Assembly (NCBI RefSeq): GCF_030811455.1
Contig: NZ_JAUSQU010000001.1
Coordinates: 8,990,001-9,054,000 of the forward strand
DNA: 64,000 nt
Direction: 5' to 3'
From: Streptosporangium lutulentum
GTDB taxonomy: Bacteria > Actinomycetota > Actinomycetes > Streptosporangiales > Streptosporangiaceae
The position numbers and the translations under genes were made by a program. This document shows positions 16,096 to 24,241 of the stretch, in pieces (the stretch's first letter is position 1; the number at the start of each line of letters is the position of its first letter). Below the pieces are notes generated by a model. The model was not told where the DNA came from. It did no database searches and saw only the letters and a program-made list of their open reading frames with translations.

Positions 16096-17157
16096 ATGAG
16101 TACGCGTCTGGATCTCACACAGGACGTCGGGGCGCTCACCGCGCGGATCGTGGACGTCGAGTCGGTGAGCGGCAACGAGAAAGCACTGGCCGATGCGGTC
16201 GAGGAGGCGCTTCGGACGCTTCCGCATCTGAGCGTCGACCGCGACGGCGAGTCGATCGTGGCCCGCACCCGTCTCGGGCGCGGGGAGCGGGTGGTGATCG
16301 CCGGACACCTCGACACCGTCCCGGTCGCCGGCAACCTGCCCAGCCGGGTCGAGGGCGACCTGCTGTACGGCTGCGGCACCTCGGACATGAAGGCCGGCGT
16401 CGCGGTCGCGCTGAAGCTGGCCGCCGCGCTCCAGGCGCCCAGCCGGGACGTGACCTACGTCTTCTACGACTGCGAGGAGATCGAGGCCGAGCGCAACGGC
16501 CTGCTCCGGCTCAGCCGCAGCCGTCCCGACTGGCTCGCCGGGGACTTCGCGGTGCTCATGGAGCCCACCGACGGCATGATCGAGGGCGGTTGCCAGGGCA
16601 CGCTCCGGGCCCAGATCACCGTCCGGGGCAAGCGCGCGCACAGCGCCAGGTCCTGGTTCGGGGTCAACGCCGTCCACGCCGCCCAGCCGGTGCTGGAGAT
16701 CCTCAACGCCTACGAGGCCAGGCTCCCGATCGTGGACGGGCTGGAGTATCACGAGGGCCTGAACGCGGTGGCGATCACCGGCGGCGTCGCGGGCAACGTG
16801 ATCCCCGATGAGTGCGTGGTGACCGTGAACTACCGCTTCGCCCCCGACCTGTCGCTGGAGGACGCGCAGGCGCACGTCAACGAGGTGTTCAAGGGCTTCG
16901 AGGTCCGCTTCACCGACGGCGCCCCCGCCGCGCGGCCCGGCCTGACCCATCCGGTGGCGGCGGCCTTCGTGAGCGCCGTCGGAGGTGAGCCGAGGGCCAA
17001 ACTGGGCTGGACCGACGTCTCGCTCTTCTCGAGCCTCGGCGTTCCCGCGGTCAACTACGGTCCGGGCGACCCGAATCTGGCGCACCAGCGGGGCGAGTTC
17101 GTGTCACTCGAAAAGATCGCCGACTGCGAGCGCGGAATGCTCGACTGGCTGGCCTGA
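16096..17157 (+). CDS. dapE: Succinyl-diaminopimelate desuccinylase DapE
   Basis: A 353-residue M20-family zinc hydrolase that removes succinate from N-succinyl-LL-diaminopimelate in the lysine and peptidoglycan-precursor pathway. Metal and catalytic motifs: GHLDTVPVAGN (H71, D73), CGTSDMKAG (D97), DCEEIE (general base and ligand at E127/E128) and the C-terminal LAHQRGEFV histidine. The dimerisation lid domain is present (GKRAHSARSWFG). ATG 16096 fits the family start; longer upstream frames would cross into the divergent gene's control region. A long hairpin follows. Confidence 0.93.
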   Translation: MSTRLDLTQDVGALTARIVDVESVSGNEKALADAVEEALRTLPHLSVDRDGESIVARTRLGRGERVVIAGHLDTVPVAGNLPSRVEGDLLYGCGTSDMKAGVAVALKLAAALQAPSRDVTYVFYDCEEIEAERNGLLRLSRSRPDWLAGDFAVLMEPTDGMIEGGCQGTLRAQITVRGKRAHSARSWFGVNAVHAAQPVLEILNAYEARLPIVDGLEYHEGLNAVAITGGVAGNVIPDECVVTVNYRFAPDLSLEDAQAHVNEVFKGFEVRFTDGAPAARPGLTHPVAAAFVSAVGGEPRAKLGWTDVSLFSSLGVPAVNYGPGDPNLAHQRGEFVSLEKIADCERGMLDWLA

Positions 17158-17259
17158 CGAGCACGCGATCTCGGTGGCCCATAGGGGAGGGGCTCAGGGC
17201 GCGAGGACGACGCGTGGTCTCTGACCTGCGGATCCCCGCCCCAGGCGGCCGGACACAAA

Positions 17260-17307
17260 TGAAAGTGGCTTTCCTCGCCGGCCATTTGGCGGGGAAAGCC
17301 ACTTTCA
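17260..17307. terminator. Large hairpin after dapE
   Basis: 20-bp stem with a single G-U pair (17260-17279 with 17288-17307) and 8-nt loop, about 100 bp after the dapE stop. It is the strongest hairpin between dapE and the next gene and probably ends the dapE transcript. Confidence 0.7.
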
Positions 17308-17403
17308 GTCCCGAGCAGCACCCTCGGCAATTAGACGCGGCTTCCTCGAAATCCGGTTCCGTGTTCCCGGGGAGATTTTTCAAGATTTTTCTATAGACGG
17401 CGC

Positions 17404-17409
17404 TAGCGT
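17404..17409 (+). promoter_or_regulatory. Leaderless -10 box for the first LOG gene's original start
   Basis: TAGCGT, 6 bases before the ATG at 17416. It supports that ATG as the original translation start of the frameshifted LOG gene. Confidence 0.5.
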
Positions 17410-17415
17410 GACCGC

Positions 17416-17552
17416 ATGAAGAAAACACGTCCGGAGCGCCGTCAGGGGGGCGCCGTGGTCCGCGGTGATCTCGTCTCCGATTCGACTCACGACCAGCGAC
17501 TTCTCGACAAAAGAGGACCGGCCGACTGGCTGCACATGGATCCGTGGCGGGG
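17416..17552 (+). pseudogene. Out-of-frame N-terminal segment of the first LOG-family gene
   Basis: From ATG 17416 the frame encodes a segment containing DQRLLDKRGPADWLHMDPWR, which matches the N-terminal extension I know from actinobacterial TIGR00730 proteins. In those, DPWR runs straight into VMRIQSEFVEGF, which here continues in another frame at 17552. The run of four G at 17549-17552 has one G more than needed. Either a single-base insertion split the gene or the base is a sequencing error. Confidence 0.65.
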
Positions 17553-17554
17553 TG

Positions 17555-18211
17555 ATGCGCATCCAGTCGGAGTTCGTGGAGGGCTTCGGCCAGCTCGCGG
17601 AACTGCCCGAGGCGGTCACCGTCTTCGGGTCCGCGCGCACCCCCGAGGACTCGCTGGAGTACAAGATGGGGGTGGAGCTCGGCCAGAAGCTGTCCAGGGC
17701 GGGCTACGCCGTGATCACCGGCGGCGGCCCCGGCTGCATGGAGGCGGCCAACAAGGGCGCCAGGGAGGCGGGCGGCGTCTCCGTCGGCCTGGGCATCGAA
17801 CTCCCCTTCGAGCAGAGCATGAACGAGTACGTGGACCTAGGCATCGAGTTCCGTTACTTCTTCGTCCGCAAGACCATGTTCGTGAAGTACTCCTGCGGCT
17901 TCGTCACGCTGCCGGGCGGGTTCGGCACGATGGACGAGCTGTTCGAGGCGCTGACCCTGGTCCAGACGCGCAAGGTCACCTCCTTCCCCGTCGTGCTGAT
18001 GGGAACGGAGTTCTGGGGAGGGCTCCTCGACTGGATCAGGTCGACCCTCGTGGGGACCGGCAAGATCTCCCCGGCGGACGTGGACCTCATCCATGTCACC
18101 GACGACGTGGACGAGGCCGTCCGGATCATCAGCGAAGCCGACCAGAACCGGGGGGCACGCCTCAAGGAGGAGCAGAGGGCCGTGCGGAACACCATCGGAG
18201 ACGCCCAATAA
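17555..18211 (+). CDS. TIGR00730/LOG family nucleotide hydrolase (N-terminal extension frameshifted)
   Basis: A 218-residue Rossmann-fold protein of the LOG (lysine decarboxylase-like) family. Landmarks are TVFGSARTP, GGGPGCMEAANKGA and the family signature LPGGFGTMDE. LOG enzymes release the base from nucleoside 5'-monophosphates, including cytokinin precursors; the substrate here is unknown. ATG 17555 lies directly after an apparent +1 frameshift and opens the conserved core (MRIQSEFVEGF), so a shorter functional protein may still be made, though without a good ribosome site. A second LOG gene follows 9 bp after the stop, probably in one operon. Confidence 0.85.
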   Translation: MRIQSEFVEGFGQLAELPEAVTVFGSARTPEDSLEYKMGVELGQKLSRAGYAVITGGGPGCMEAANKGAREAGGVSVGLGIELPFEQSMNEYVDLGIEFRYFFVRKTMFVKYSCGFVTLPGGFGTMDELFEALTLVQTRKVTSFPVVLMGTEFWGGLLDWIRSTLVGTGKISPADVDLIHVTDDVDEAVRIISEADQNRGARLKEEQRAVRNTIGDAQ

Positions 18212-18220
18212 GGTTTGACC

Positions 18221-18808
18221 GTGTTCATATGCGTATTCCTGGCGTCAAGTCAGAAGATCGATCAAAAGTATCTGGCGTTGGCCGAAGAGGTGGGCACCGA
18301 GCTTGCCAGGCGAGGGCACACCCTGGTCAGCGGCGGCGCGAAGGTCTCGTGCATGGGCGCGGTGGCCCGGGCCACCCGCGCGGGCGGCGGCCGGACCGTG
18401 GGAGTGATCCCGCAGGCCCTCGTGGACATCGAAGTCGCGGACCGCGACTCCGACGAGCTGGTGGTGACCACCGACATGCGCGAGCGCAAGGGCATCATGG
18501 ATGCCCGGTCCGACGCCTTCCTGGTGCTGCCGGGCGGTATCGGGACCCTGGAGGAACTGTTCGAGATCTGGACCACCAGGACACTCGGCCTGCATGACAA
18601 GCCGCTGGTGCTGCTGGACCCGTGGGGCCTCTACGCGCCGTTGAAGGAACTCGTCGAGGGGATGCACGAGGCGGGATTCACCCGTCCGAACGTCTTCGAC
18701 GCCATTTCCTGGACCACCACGGTCGAGGAGGCGTTCCAGCTGCTGGAGAAGACGACCGGACACCTGGCGCCGAGTCCGGAGGAGCTAGGCGAGGCCACGG
18801 CGGGTTAA
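18221..18808 (+). CDS. TIGR00730/LOG family protein, second copy
   Basis: A 195-residue Rossmann-fold protein closer to the short bacterial LOG type: FICVFLASSQ start, LVSGGAKVSCMGAVA nucleotide loop and LPGGIGTLEELFE signature. It probably hydrolyses nucleoside monophosphates to base and ribose 5-phosphate. The AAGG overlapping the preceding stop is 7 bases before GTG 18221, so I prefer this over the TTG at 18215. Only about 25% of residues look shared with the upstream LOG protein, so they are old paralogues. Its 3' end overlaps the convergent gene at 18785 by 24 bp. Confidence 0.88.
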   Translation: MFICVFLASSQKIDQKYLALAEEVGTELARRGHTLVSGGAKVSCMGAVARATRAGGGRTVGVIPQALVDIEVADRDSDELVVTTDMRERKGIMDARSDAFLVLPGGIGTLEELFEIWTTRTLGLHDKPLVLLDPWGLYAPLKELVEGMHEAGFTRPNVFDAISWTTTVEEAFQLLEKTTGHLAPSPEELGEATAG

Positions 18809-19084
18809 CGCGGGAGGGCGCCGCCCCGCCAGGGAATCGGTCATCTCGACCGCGAGCCGTACCTGGTCGGGGCGGTCGGTCCGGAAGACCCGGGCGCCCG
18901 TCCAGGCGCAGATCGAGGCCACGGTGAGTTCCGAGGCCTCGTCTCCGTCTCCGGCCAGGGCGGAGGGCGTGACGGAGACGGTGTGCCCGGCCCGGGCGAG
19001 CTCCTCGACCTCGGCGATCGAGCGGGCCTCGACCCAGTCGGGTTCACCCTGGTCATCGGGCCCGAGTACCACAAGAGCAGCCAT
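18785..19084 (-). CDS. Small protein resembling the C-terminal segment of dihydropteroate synthase
   Basis: 99 residues. The stretch SELTVASICAWTGARVFRTD resembles the last helix-strand of dihydropteroate synthase (the ...AWQGARIFRVHD... region) but nothing of the pterin or pABA site is present. In M. tuberculosis, folP2 (Rv1207) lies between the LOG and DivIVA-like genes, just where this gene sits, so it may be a relic or a repurposed end of that gene. ATG 19084 has TAGGAT six bases upstream (leaderless). It overlaps the LOG gene convergently. Confidence 0.6.
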   Translation of the reverse strand: MAALVVLGPDDQGEPDWVEARSIAEVEELARAGHTVSVTPSALAGDGDEASELTVASICAWTGARVFRTDRPDQVRLAVEMTDSLAGRRPPALTRRGLA

Positions 19085-19090
19085 GACACG

Positions 19091-19096
19091 ATCCTA
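19091..19096 (-). promoter_or_regulatory. Leaderless -10 box of the DHPS-like small gene
   Basis: TAGGAT on the minus strand, 6 bases before the ATG at 19084. Confidence 0.5.
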
Positions 19097-19125
19097 GATC
19101 AGAGGACTTGTGGCACGATTCATAT

Positions 19126-19737
19126 GTGCTGGTCGTACTCGTTCTCGCTGCCGTAGTCGTCATCGCCGGGGTGACGGTGGTCGCCATGGGCCGGGGAGGC
19201 GAGCTGACCGAGTTCGCCCCGGACATCCCGCCGCTCGACCTGCCCGTCGCCGGGCAGCTCAGCGCCGTCGACTTCATGGCCCTCCAGCTCCCGGTAAGTC
19301 TTGTCGGCTATCACACGCAGAGCGTGGACGAGACGCTGAACCGGGTCGCCAACGCCCTGAGCGAGCGTGACACCAGGATCGCCGTACTGGAGCAGCGGGT
19401 GTCGGAGCTGCTGTCCAGCAGGCTCCAGGCCCGTCAGGAGATCCAGGCGAGCCCCCTGGCCGGCCCGCGCACCGATCACGAGCCCGAGGAGCCCAAGGAG
19501 CTTTCCGAGCTGAAGGAGCTCAAGGAGCTTTCCGGACCGTCCGATTCGCCGTCCGGGTCGTCGTACGGATCCGTGTCCGGGCCGCTGTCCGAGGACTCGT
19601 ACGACTCCTCGACCGAGCCCGAGCCCGAGCCCGCATCCGAGCCCGAGCCCGCGTCCGTGCCCTCCTCCGAGTCGTCGTCTGGCTCCTTCGGCGCGTGGCC
19701 GGCAGGCGAGCGCCTCGGAAAGGAGGAGTCGCGATGA
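19126..19737 (+). CDS. DivIVA-domain membrane protein (Rv1209-like)
   Basis: About 203 residues. An N-terminal transmembrane helix (VLVVLVLAAVVVIAGVTVVAMG) precedes a DivIVA-type segment, LPVSLVGYHTQSVDETLNRV, and a short coiled coil (LSERDTRIAVLEQRVSELL). The C-terminal 80 residues are low-complexity Ser/Glu/Pro repeats (EPEPEPASEPEPASVPSS). DivIVA domains bind curved membrane or polar growth machinery, so a cell-wall-growth role is plausible. The start is uncertain: GTG 19126 gives a clean membrane helix, TTG 19108 adds six residues. The stop overlaps the tag ATG, implying coupled expression. Confidence 0.75.
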   Translation: MLVVLVLAAVVVIAGVTVVAMGRGGELTEFAPDIPPLDLPVAGQLSAVDFMALQLPVSLVGYHTQSVDETLNRVANALSERDTRIAVLEQRVSELLSSRLQARQEIQASPLAGPRTDHEPEEPKELSELKELKELSGPSDSPSGSSYGSVSGPLSEDSYDSSTEPEPEPASEPEPASVPSSESSSGSFGAWPAGERLGKEESR

Positions 19738-20351
19738 GCGAGCCGACCCTCGCCGAGCCGATCTCGCCCGAGCCGATCTCGCCCGAGCCGGTCCTTTCCG
19801 AGCCGGTCCTTTCCGAGCGGGTCCGCTGCTGGCCGACCACCGCGCCCGACTACATCGCCTACCACGACGAGGAGTGGGGCCGTCCGGTCAGGGGCGACGA
19901 CCGGGTGTTCGAGCGGCTCACCCTGGAGGCCTTCCAGTCGGGCCTCTCGTGGATCACAATCCTGCGCAAGCGGGAGAACTTCCGGGCGGCCTTCGCGGGC
20001 TTCTCCATCCCGGCCGTCGCCGCGTTCGGCCAGGCCGACGTGGACCGGCTGCTCGGCGACGCGGGCATCGTCCGCAACCGCGCCAAGATCGAGGCCGCGG
20101 TGGCCAACGCGAGGGCCGCTCTCGACGTCGAGCTGTCCGACCTCGTCTGGCGCTACGCCGACCCGGACTCCCCCGCGCCCGCGACCCTCGCGGACACGCC
20201 CGCGCAGACCCCGGCCTCCAAGGCGCTCGCCAAGGAGCTCAGGTCCCACGGCTTCCGTTTCGTCGGCCCGACCACCGCGTACTCACTGATGCAGGCCATC
20301 GGCCTGGTCAACGATCACCTGGCCGGCTGCTGGACGCGCGAGATCCCCTGA
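19734..20351 (+). CDS. tag: DNA-3-methyladenine glycosylase I
   Basis: About 205 residues. It excises 3-methyladenine from alkylated DNA in base-excision repair. Tag signatures: RCWP and YHDEEWG near the N-terminus (zinc and base-pocket residues), LEAFQSGLSWITILRKRE, IVRNRAKIEA, and FVGPTTAYSLMQAIGLVNDH with zinc-binding histidine and cysteine (GCW). ATG 19734 overlaps the previous stop and has AAGGAGGAG upstream. The first 28 residues are an unusual Glu/Pro/Ser repeat (EPISPEPISPEPVLSEPVL) that continues the low-complexity style of the gene before it; it is not part of the enzyme fold. Confidence 0.93.
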   Translation: MSEPTLAEPISPEPISPEPVLSEPVLSERVRCWPTTAPDYIAYHDEEWGRPVRGDDRVFERLTLEAFQSGLSWITILRKRENFRAAFAGFSIPAVAAFGQADVDRLLGDAGIVRNRAKIEAAVANARAALDVELSDLVWRYADPDSPAPATLADTPAQTPASKALAKELRSHGFRFVGPTTAYSLMQAIGLVNDHLAGCWTREIP

Positions 20352-20362
20352 CGGCCGACGCC

Positions 20363-20410
20363 CGGCCGCGCGTCCGACTCCGGCCGGCGCCTGTCTCCGG
20401 GGCGCGGCCG
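20363..20410. terminator. Possible hairpin between convergent tag and enoyl-CoA hydratase genes
   Basis: Nine-base arms CGGCCGCGC (20363-20371) and GCGCGGCCG (20402-20410) with a 30-nt loop. It lies in the 99-bp convergent gap and is weaker than the other hairpins listed. Confidence 0.35.
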
Positions 20411-20450
20411 TCGCTTTCGGAAGCCGCCGTGAGTCCGTGAGCGGGGCCTG

Positions 20451-21233
20451 TCAGTGGCCCTCGAAGACGGGCCGTTCCTTGTTGAGGAAGGAGCGGGTGG
20501 CGTTCAGATGGTCGTCGGTCTTGACGCAGGCGTCCTGGAGCTCCGCCTCCAGGGCCAGGGCGTCGGCCAGAGAGCTGCTCGCGGCGTGCTCCAGGGCCCG
20601 CTTGGTCGCCGCGTAGGCGCTTGTCGGACCCTGTGCCAGCCGTACGGCCAGCCGGTGCGCCGTGGCGCTCAGCTCGTCGGCGGGGACGACCTGGGAGACG
20701 ATCCCGAGTTCCAGTGCGCGGGCCGCGTCGAGGGGCTCGCCGAGCAGCAGGAGTTCGGTCGCGCGGGGCAGGCCGACCAGGCGCTGGAGGGTCCAGGACG
20801 TGCCGGAGTCGGGGGCCAGCCCGATGCCGCCGAAGGCCATCGCGAACTTGGCCTTCTCCGAGGCGATCCGCAGGTCGCAGGCGAAGGCCAGGCCGGCGCC
20901 CGCACCCGCGGCGACGCCGTTCACCGCCGCGACGACCGGTTTGCCCATCTCGGCGATCGTGCGGACGATCGGGTTGTAGTGCGTGCGCACGGTGTCGTTC
21001 AGGCCGCGGCCCGCCTCCAGGTTGGCCGCGTGCTCGTTCAGGTCCTGGCCGGCGCAGAACGCCCGCCCCGATCCGGTCAGCAGCACCGCACGCACGGCGT
21101 GGTCCTGTGAGGCCATGGTCAGCGCCTCCAGCAGGTCCGCCTTGGTCCGCGTGGTCAGCGCGTTCATCGCCTCGGGCCGGTCGATGGTGACGGTGGCGAC
21201 GGCGTCGTCGACCGAGTAGAGAACGTCGTTCAA
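20451..21233 (-). CDS. Enoyl-CoA hydratase/isomerase family protein (PaaG-like)
   Basis: A 260-residue crotonase-fold protein. Oxyanion-hole motifs are GRAFCAGQDL and AAVNGVAAGAGAGLAFACD; the stretch GGIGLAPDSGTSWTLQRLVG carries an aspartate in place of one hydratase glutamate, as in PaaG-type isomerases of phenylacetate breakdown. Together with the upstream PaaX-like regulator this suggests aromatic or acyl-CoA catabolism, but the rest of a paa pathway is absent here. The start is TTG 21233, with AAGGAG six bases upstream. It is 26 bp or more downstream of paaX in the same orientation, probably an operon. Confidence 0.85.
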   Translation of the reverse strand: MNDVLYSVDDAVATVTIDRPEAMNALTTRTKADLLEALTMASQDHAVRAVLLTGSGRAFCAGQDLNEHAANLEAGRGLNDTVRTHYNPIVRTIAEMGKPVVAAVNGVAAGAGAGLAFACDLRIASEKAKFAMAFGGIGLAPDSGTSWTLQRLVGLPRATELLLLGEPLDAARALELGIVSQVVPADELSATAHRLAVRLAQGPTSAYAATKRALEHAASSSLADALALEAELQDACVKTDDHLNATRSFLNKERPVFEGH

Positions 21234-21259
21234 CGGAAACTCCTTCTACGGCTTCTGGG

Positions 21260-22042
21260 CTACGGCTCGGTCAGATTGCGGTCGACGAACGCGGTGGCGG
21301 CGGGGAGCAGGCGGGTGGCCTCCTGCTCGAAGTAGATCCTGGCCTTCTCTCCCGGCCAGCCCGGCGGCAGGAGCTCGGCGGGAAGGCCGGGGTCGCGGAA
21401 CAGGAAGTTGCGCCAGCCGTGCAGCAGCCTGCTCCGGGTGGCGAACGCCTGGTCGGCGGTGGCGTCCTGGGGCAGACCGGCGATCAGGTCCACCGCCTGG
21501 ACCAGCCACCCCTCGTAGGCCGATCCGATGCCGTCCAGGTCCCAGGTTCTGGCGACGAGCGTCCTGGGGTCGCCGTCGAGCACCGCGTCGAACCGGTCGG
21601 CGCGGATGCTCTCGCCGTTGAGGATCGAGTCGAGCTCGGGGGACGGGCGTGGGCCGATCCACGTCGTCTCCGAGAGCGGGGCGTATCCGAGAAACGACAG
21701 ATCGGCCTTGAGCCGCTCCCGCCTGGATCGCTCACGCACAGGTTCCACCACGAGCATGTGCCACCGGCCGGTCCAGGTGATCGTCCCAACTCGGTAAATT
21801 CTCAACGCCGCCTCGTCGAGACGGCGTACGCACTTGGACGTCGCCTCGTAACCGGGCCCCTGGGACAGCCGGGCCGGCGCCAGCCAGCCCTGCCGCACCA
21901 TCCGCGAGACTGCGGTGCGGACGGCGGGGGCGGCGATACCCAACGGTGCGAGCAGACGGACGAGGGCGGCCACGGACGCGCGGCCGCCTCGGGACCGTAG
22001 GTGGTCCCCATACAGATCGAATAGAGCGGCGCGGGCGTTCAC
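21260..22042 (-). CDS. PaaX-like transcriptional repressor
   Basis: About 260 residues with the PaaX layout: an N-terminal winged helix (ARAALFDLYGDHLRSRGG, then PAVRTAVSRMVRQGWL), a central domain (WTGRWHMLVV) and a C-terminal PaaX_C-type helical region (GWRNFLFRDPGLPAELLP). E. coli PaaX represses phenylacetate genes and is released by phenylacetyl-CoA; the ligand here is unknown. GTG 22042 matches the usual family start; TTG 22078 would add 12 residues and cannot be excluded. It precedes the enoyl-CoA hydratase gene and likely controls it. Confidence 0.85.
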   Translation of the reverse strand: MNARAALFDLYGDHLRSRGGRASVAALVRLLAPLGIAAPAVRTAVSRMVRQGWLAPARLSQGPGYEATSKCVRRLDEAALRIYRVGTITWTGRWHMLVVEPVRERSRRERLKADLSFLGYAPLSETTWIGPRPSPELDSILNGESIRADRFDAVLDGDPRTLVARTWDLDGIGSAYEGWLVQAVDLIAGLPQDATADQAFATRSRLLHGWRNFLFRDPGLPAELLPPGWPGEKARIYFEQEATRLLPAATAFVDRNLTEP

Positions 22043-22231
22043 GAAGACAAGTTTGGTCGTCTGAGGGGTCTCGGACAACGGTCTTGATTGCCGGATGAGC
22101 CGATGCTGAGGCTGATCGTTCCCATTCTCCGTGCGGAGGCGGGATAATAGGACATCACAGAAGACGTGAATGCGTCGGCCACCCTCGGGTCAGTCGGAGA
22201 TCCGGAGCCCGATGCAGGAAGGGATACACGC

Positions 22232-22399
22232 ATGGCGGCTATGAAGCCGAGGACCGGTGACGGTCCGCTGGAGGTCGTCAAAGAAGGCAGGGGAATCGTC
22301 ATGCGGGTTCCTCTGGAGGGTGGCGGCCGCCTTGTCGTCGAGCTCTCGGCGGACGAGGCCAATGCCCTTGGTGAGGAATTGAAGAAGATCGTCGGCTGA
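22232..22399 (+). CDS. DUF3117 family protein (Rv1211-like)
   Basis: A 55-residue protein, nearly invariant in actinobacteria as I remember it (MAAMKPRTGDGPLEV start; GRGIVMRVPLEGGGRLVVEL core). Function unknown. The small beta-rich fold and strong conservation suggest a core cellular partner. GGAAGGG lies 8 bases upstream of the ATG. It occupies the same relative place as Rv1211, after tag (Rv1210). Confidence 0.92.
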   Translation: MAAMKPRTGDGPLEVVKEGRGIVMRVPLEGGGRLVVELSADEANALGEELKKIVG

Positions 22400-22585
22400 T
22401 CCTGATCTGAGAACAAGCGGTGAAGCCGGGTCCTATTTGAGCTGCTCGGGGAGCATGACACCTGCGACGGCCCGCGCGACCGCACCCGATGATCAATACG
22501 GCCCTGGCCGTCGGACTGCCTCACGGTGGCTCGCGCCAGGGCCGCGGCGTTTCCCCGGCCCACGGGCCGATGACTGGAGTGACCC

Positions 22586-24076
22586 ATGCCCCTCTCGCCC
22601 TATCAGCTACTACCCCACACGATGTACGGACACGGACTGTCCGTCGTGACCCCCGCGGAAGGCGCCGATCCGGCCCCCTCTCCGGACGGAGCGGCCACGG
22701 AGACCTCGATCGCCAAGGACGCCGAGCTGCTCGCGGTCCCCTTCGCGGCGGATCGGGCCCCTGAGATCGAGCTGCCGATGCCCGCGGCGGCGTTGCTGGA
22801 CCACTATCAGGCCAAGGGCGAGGCCGGAGAGATCATCGAGGTTCCCGTCGCCAACGGCGACGTCGTGGGCCGGGTGCTGCTCTACGGGGTCGGGGACGGC
22901 TCGTCCGCCGACCTGCGCAAGGCCGGTGCGGCGGTCGCCCGGCGCGGCAGGGGCAAGGACACGATCAGGATCGTGCTGCCCGAGGGGCCGGTCGCCGCGT
23001 TCGTGGAGGGCGCGCTGCTGGCCACCTACGCCTTCCGGATGGGCGAGAAGAAGTCCACGTCGGTGGCGATGATCGAGTTCGTCGGCGAGGGAGCCGAGGC
23101 GGAGGTGGCCAAGGGCAAGGTGGTCGCCGAGGCCGTCGCGCTCGCCAGGGACCTGGCCAACACGCCCTCCTCGGTGAAGAACCCCGCCTGGCTCGCCGAG
23201 CGGGCCCTGGAGCAGGGCGTCACCGCGAGGGTGTGGGACGAGAAGGAGCTGCGGTCCGGTGGGTTCGGCGGCATCGCCGCCGTCGGCCAGGGCTCGCAGA
23301 GCCCGCCGCGGCTGATCCAGCTCTCCTACGAGCCGGAGGGCGCGACCGAGCACGTGGTCCTGGTCGGCAAGGGCATCACCTACGACTCCGGCGGCCTGTC
23401 GCTCAAGCCGACCGCGGGCATGAAGTTCATGAAGACCGACATGGCCGGTGGCGCGGTCGTCATCGCGGTCCTGGGCGCGCTGGCCTCCCTCGGGGTGCGG
23501 GTCCGGGTCACCGGTCTCATCGCCGCCGCCGAGAACTCCTTCTCCGGCACGGCCCAGCGCCCCTCCGACGTGATCACGCAGTACGGCGGGCGGACCGTCG
23601 AGGTGCTCAACACCGACGCCGAGGGGCGCCTGGTGATGGCCGACGCGCTGGCCTACGCCGACGCGGAGCTGGACCCCGACATCATGGTGGACGTCGCCAC
23701 GCTGACCGGAGCGATCAGCATCGCCCTGGGCCAGGGCCTGGGTGCGATCTTCGCCTCGGACGACGACCTGGCCTCGGCGCTGATCGACGCGGGCGAGACC
23801 AGCGGTGAGCGGCTCTGGCGGATGCCGCTGATCGACGACTACGTCCCGGGCCTCGACTCCAGCGTGGCCGACCTGGCCAACATCGAGGTCGGATCGAACT
23901 ACGGCGCGGGCTCCATCACCGCGGCGCTGTTCCTGCGCGAGTTCACCGGCAAGCGGCCGTGGGCGCACCTGGACATCGCCGGCGTCGGCCGCAGCGGTGC
24001 CGACGAGGGCTTCCTCAGCAAGGGCGCCACCGGGTACGGCGTGCGCCTGCTGCTCGAATGGCTGTCCGCGCGGTAG
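22586..24076 (+). CDS. pepA: Leucyl aminopeptidase (M17)
   Basis: A 496-residue cytosolic di-metal aminopeptidase that removes N-terminal residues from peptides. Family M17 metal and active-site motifs: VGKGITYDSGGLSLKP, with the metal-binding lysine and aspartate, KTDMAGG, and NTDAEGRLVMADAL (342-355). The N-terminal 170 residues form the usual macro-domain-like half. The first about 60 residues are longer than in many homologues and low in conservation signals; a downstream start is possible. GGAG lies 6 bases before ATG 22586. Confidence 0.92.
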   Translation: MPLSPYQLLPHTMYGHGLSVVTPAEGADPAPSPDGAATETSIAKDAELLAVPFAADRAPEIELPMPAAALLDHYQAKGEAGEIIEVPVANGDVVGRVLLYGVGDGSSADLRKAGAAVARRGRGKDTIRIVLPEGPVAAFVEGALLATYAFRMGEKKSTSVAMIEFVGEGAEAEVAKGKVVAEAVALARDLANTPSSVKNPAWLAERALEQGVTARVWDEKELRSGGFGGIAAVGQGSQSPPRLIQLSYEPEGATEHVVLVGKGITYDSGGLSLKPTAGMKFMKTDMAGGAVVIAVLGALASLGVRVRVTGLIAAAENSFSGTAQRPSDVITQYGGRTVEVLNTDAEGRLVMADALAYADAELDPDIMVDVATLTGAISIALGQGLGAIFASDDDLASALIDAGETSGERLWRMPLIDDYVPGLDSSVADLANIEVGSNYGAGSITAALFLREFTGKRPWAHLDIAGVGRSGADEGFLSKGATGYGVRLLLEWLSAR

Positions 24077-24093
24077 ATCACGAATTCCGGACC

Positions 24094-24152
24094 CCGATCA
24101 CGGGGCTCCGCGGTTCGCGGAAGGCGGACCGTGGCCGGAGCCCCGTGATCGG
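24094..24152. terminator. Hairpin terminator after pepA
   Basis: Perfect 16-bp stem (24094-24109 with 24137-24152) and a 27-nt loop, starting 17 bp after the pepA stop, in the gap between convergent genes. Confidence 0.7.
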
Positions 24153-24200
24153 TGTTCCGCGGTTCGCGGCCGGAGCTCCCGGGCCTTTCTCCGCGGCAGG

Positions 24201-24240
24201 GCTCCGGAGATCCCCGCTTCCCGCCGGGAGTCTCCGGAGC
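24201..24240 (-). terminator. Hairpin terminator after the O-methyltransferase gene
   Basis: Arms 24201-24210 and 24231-24240 form a perfect 10-bp stem, extended by weaker pairs, directly beyond the leftward stop at 24242. Confidence 0.6.
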
Positions 24241-24241
24241 G

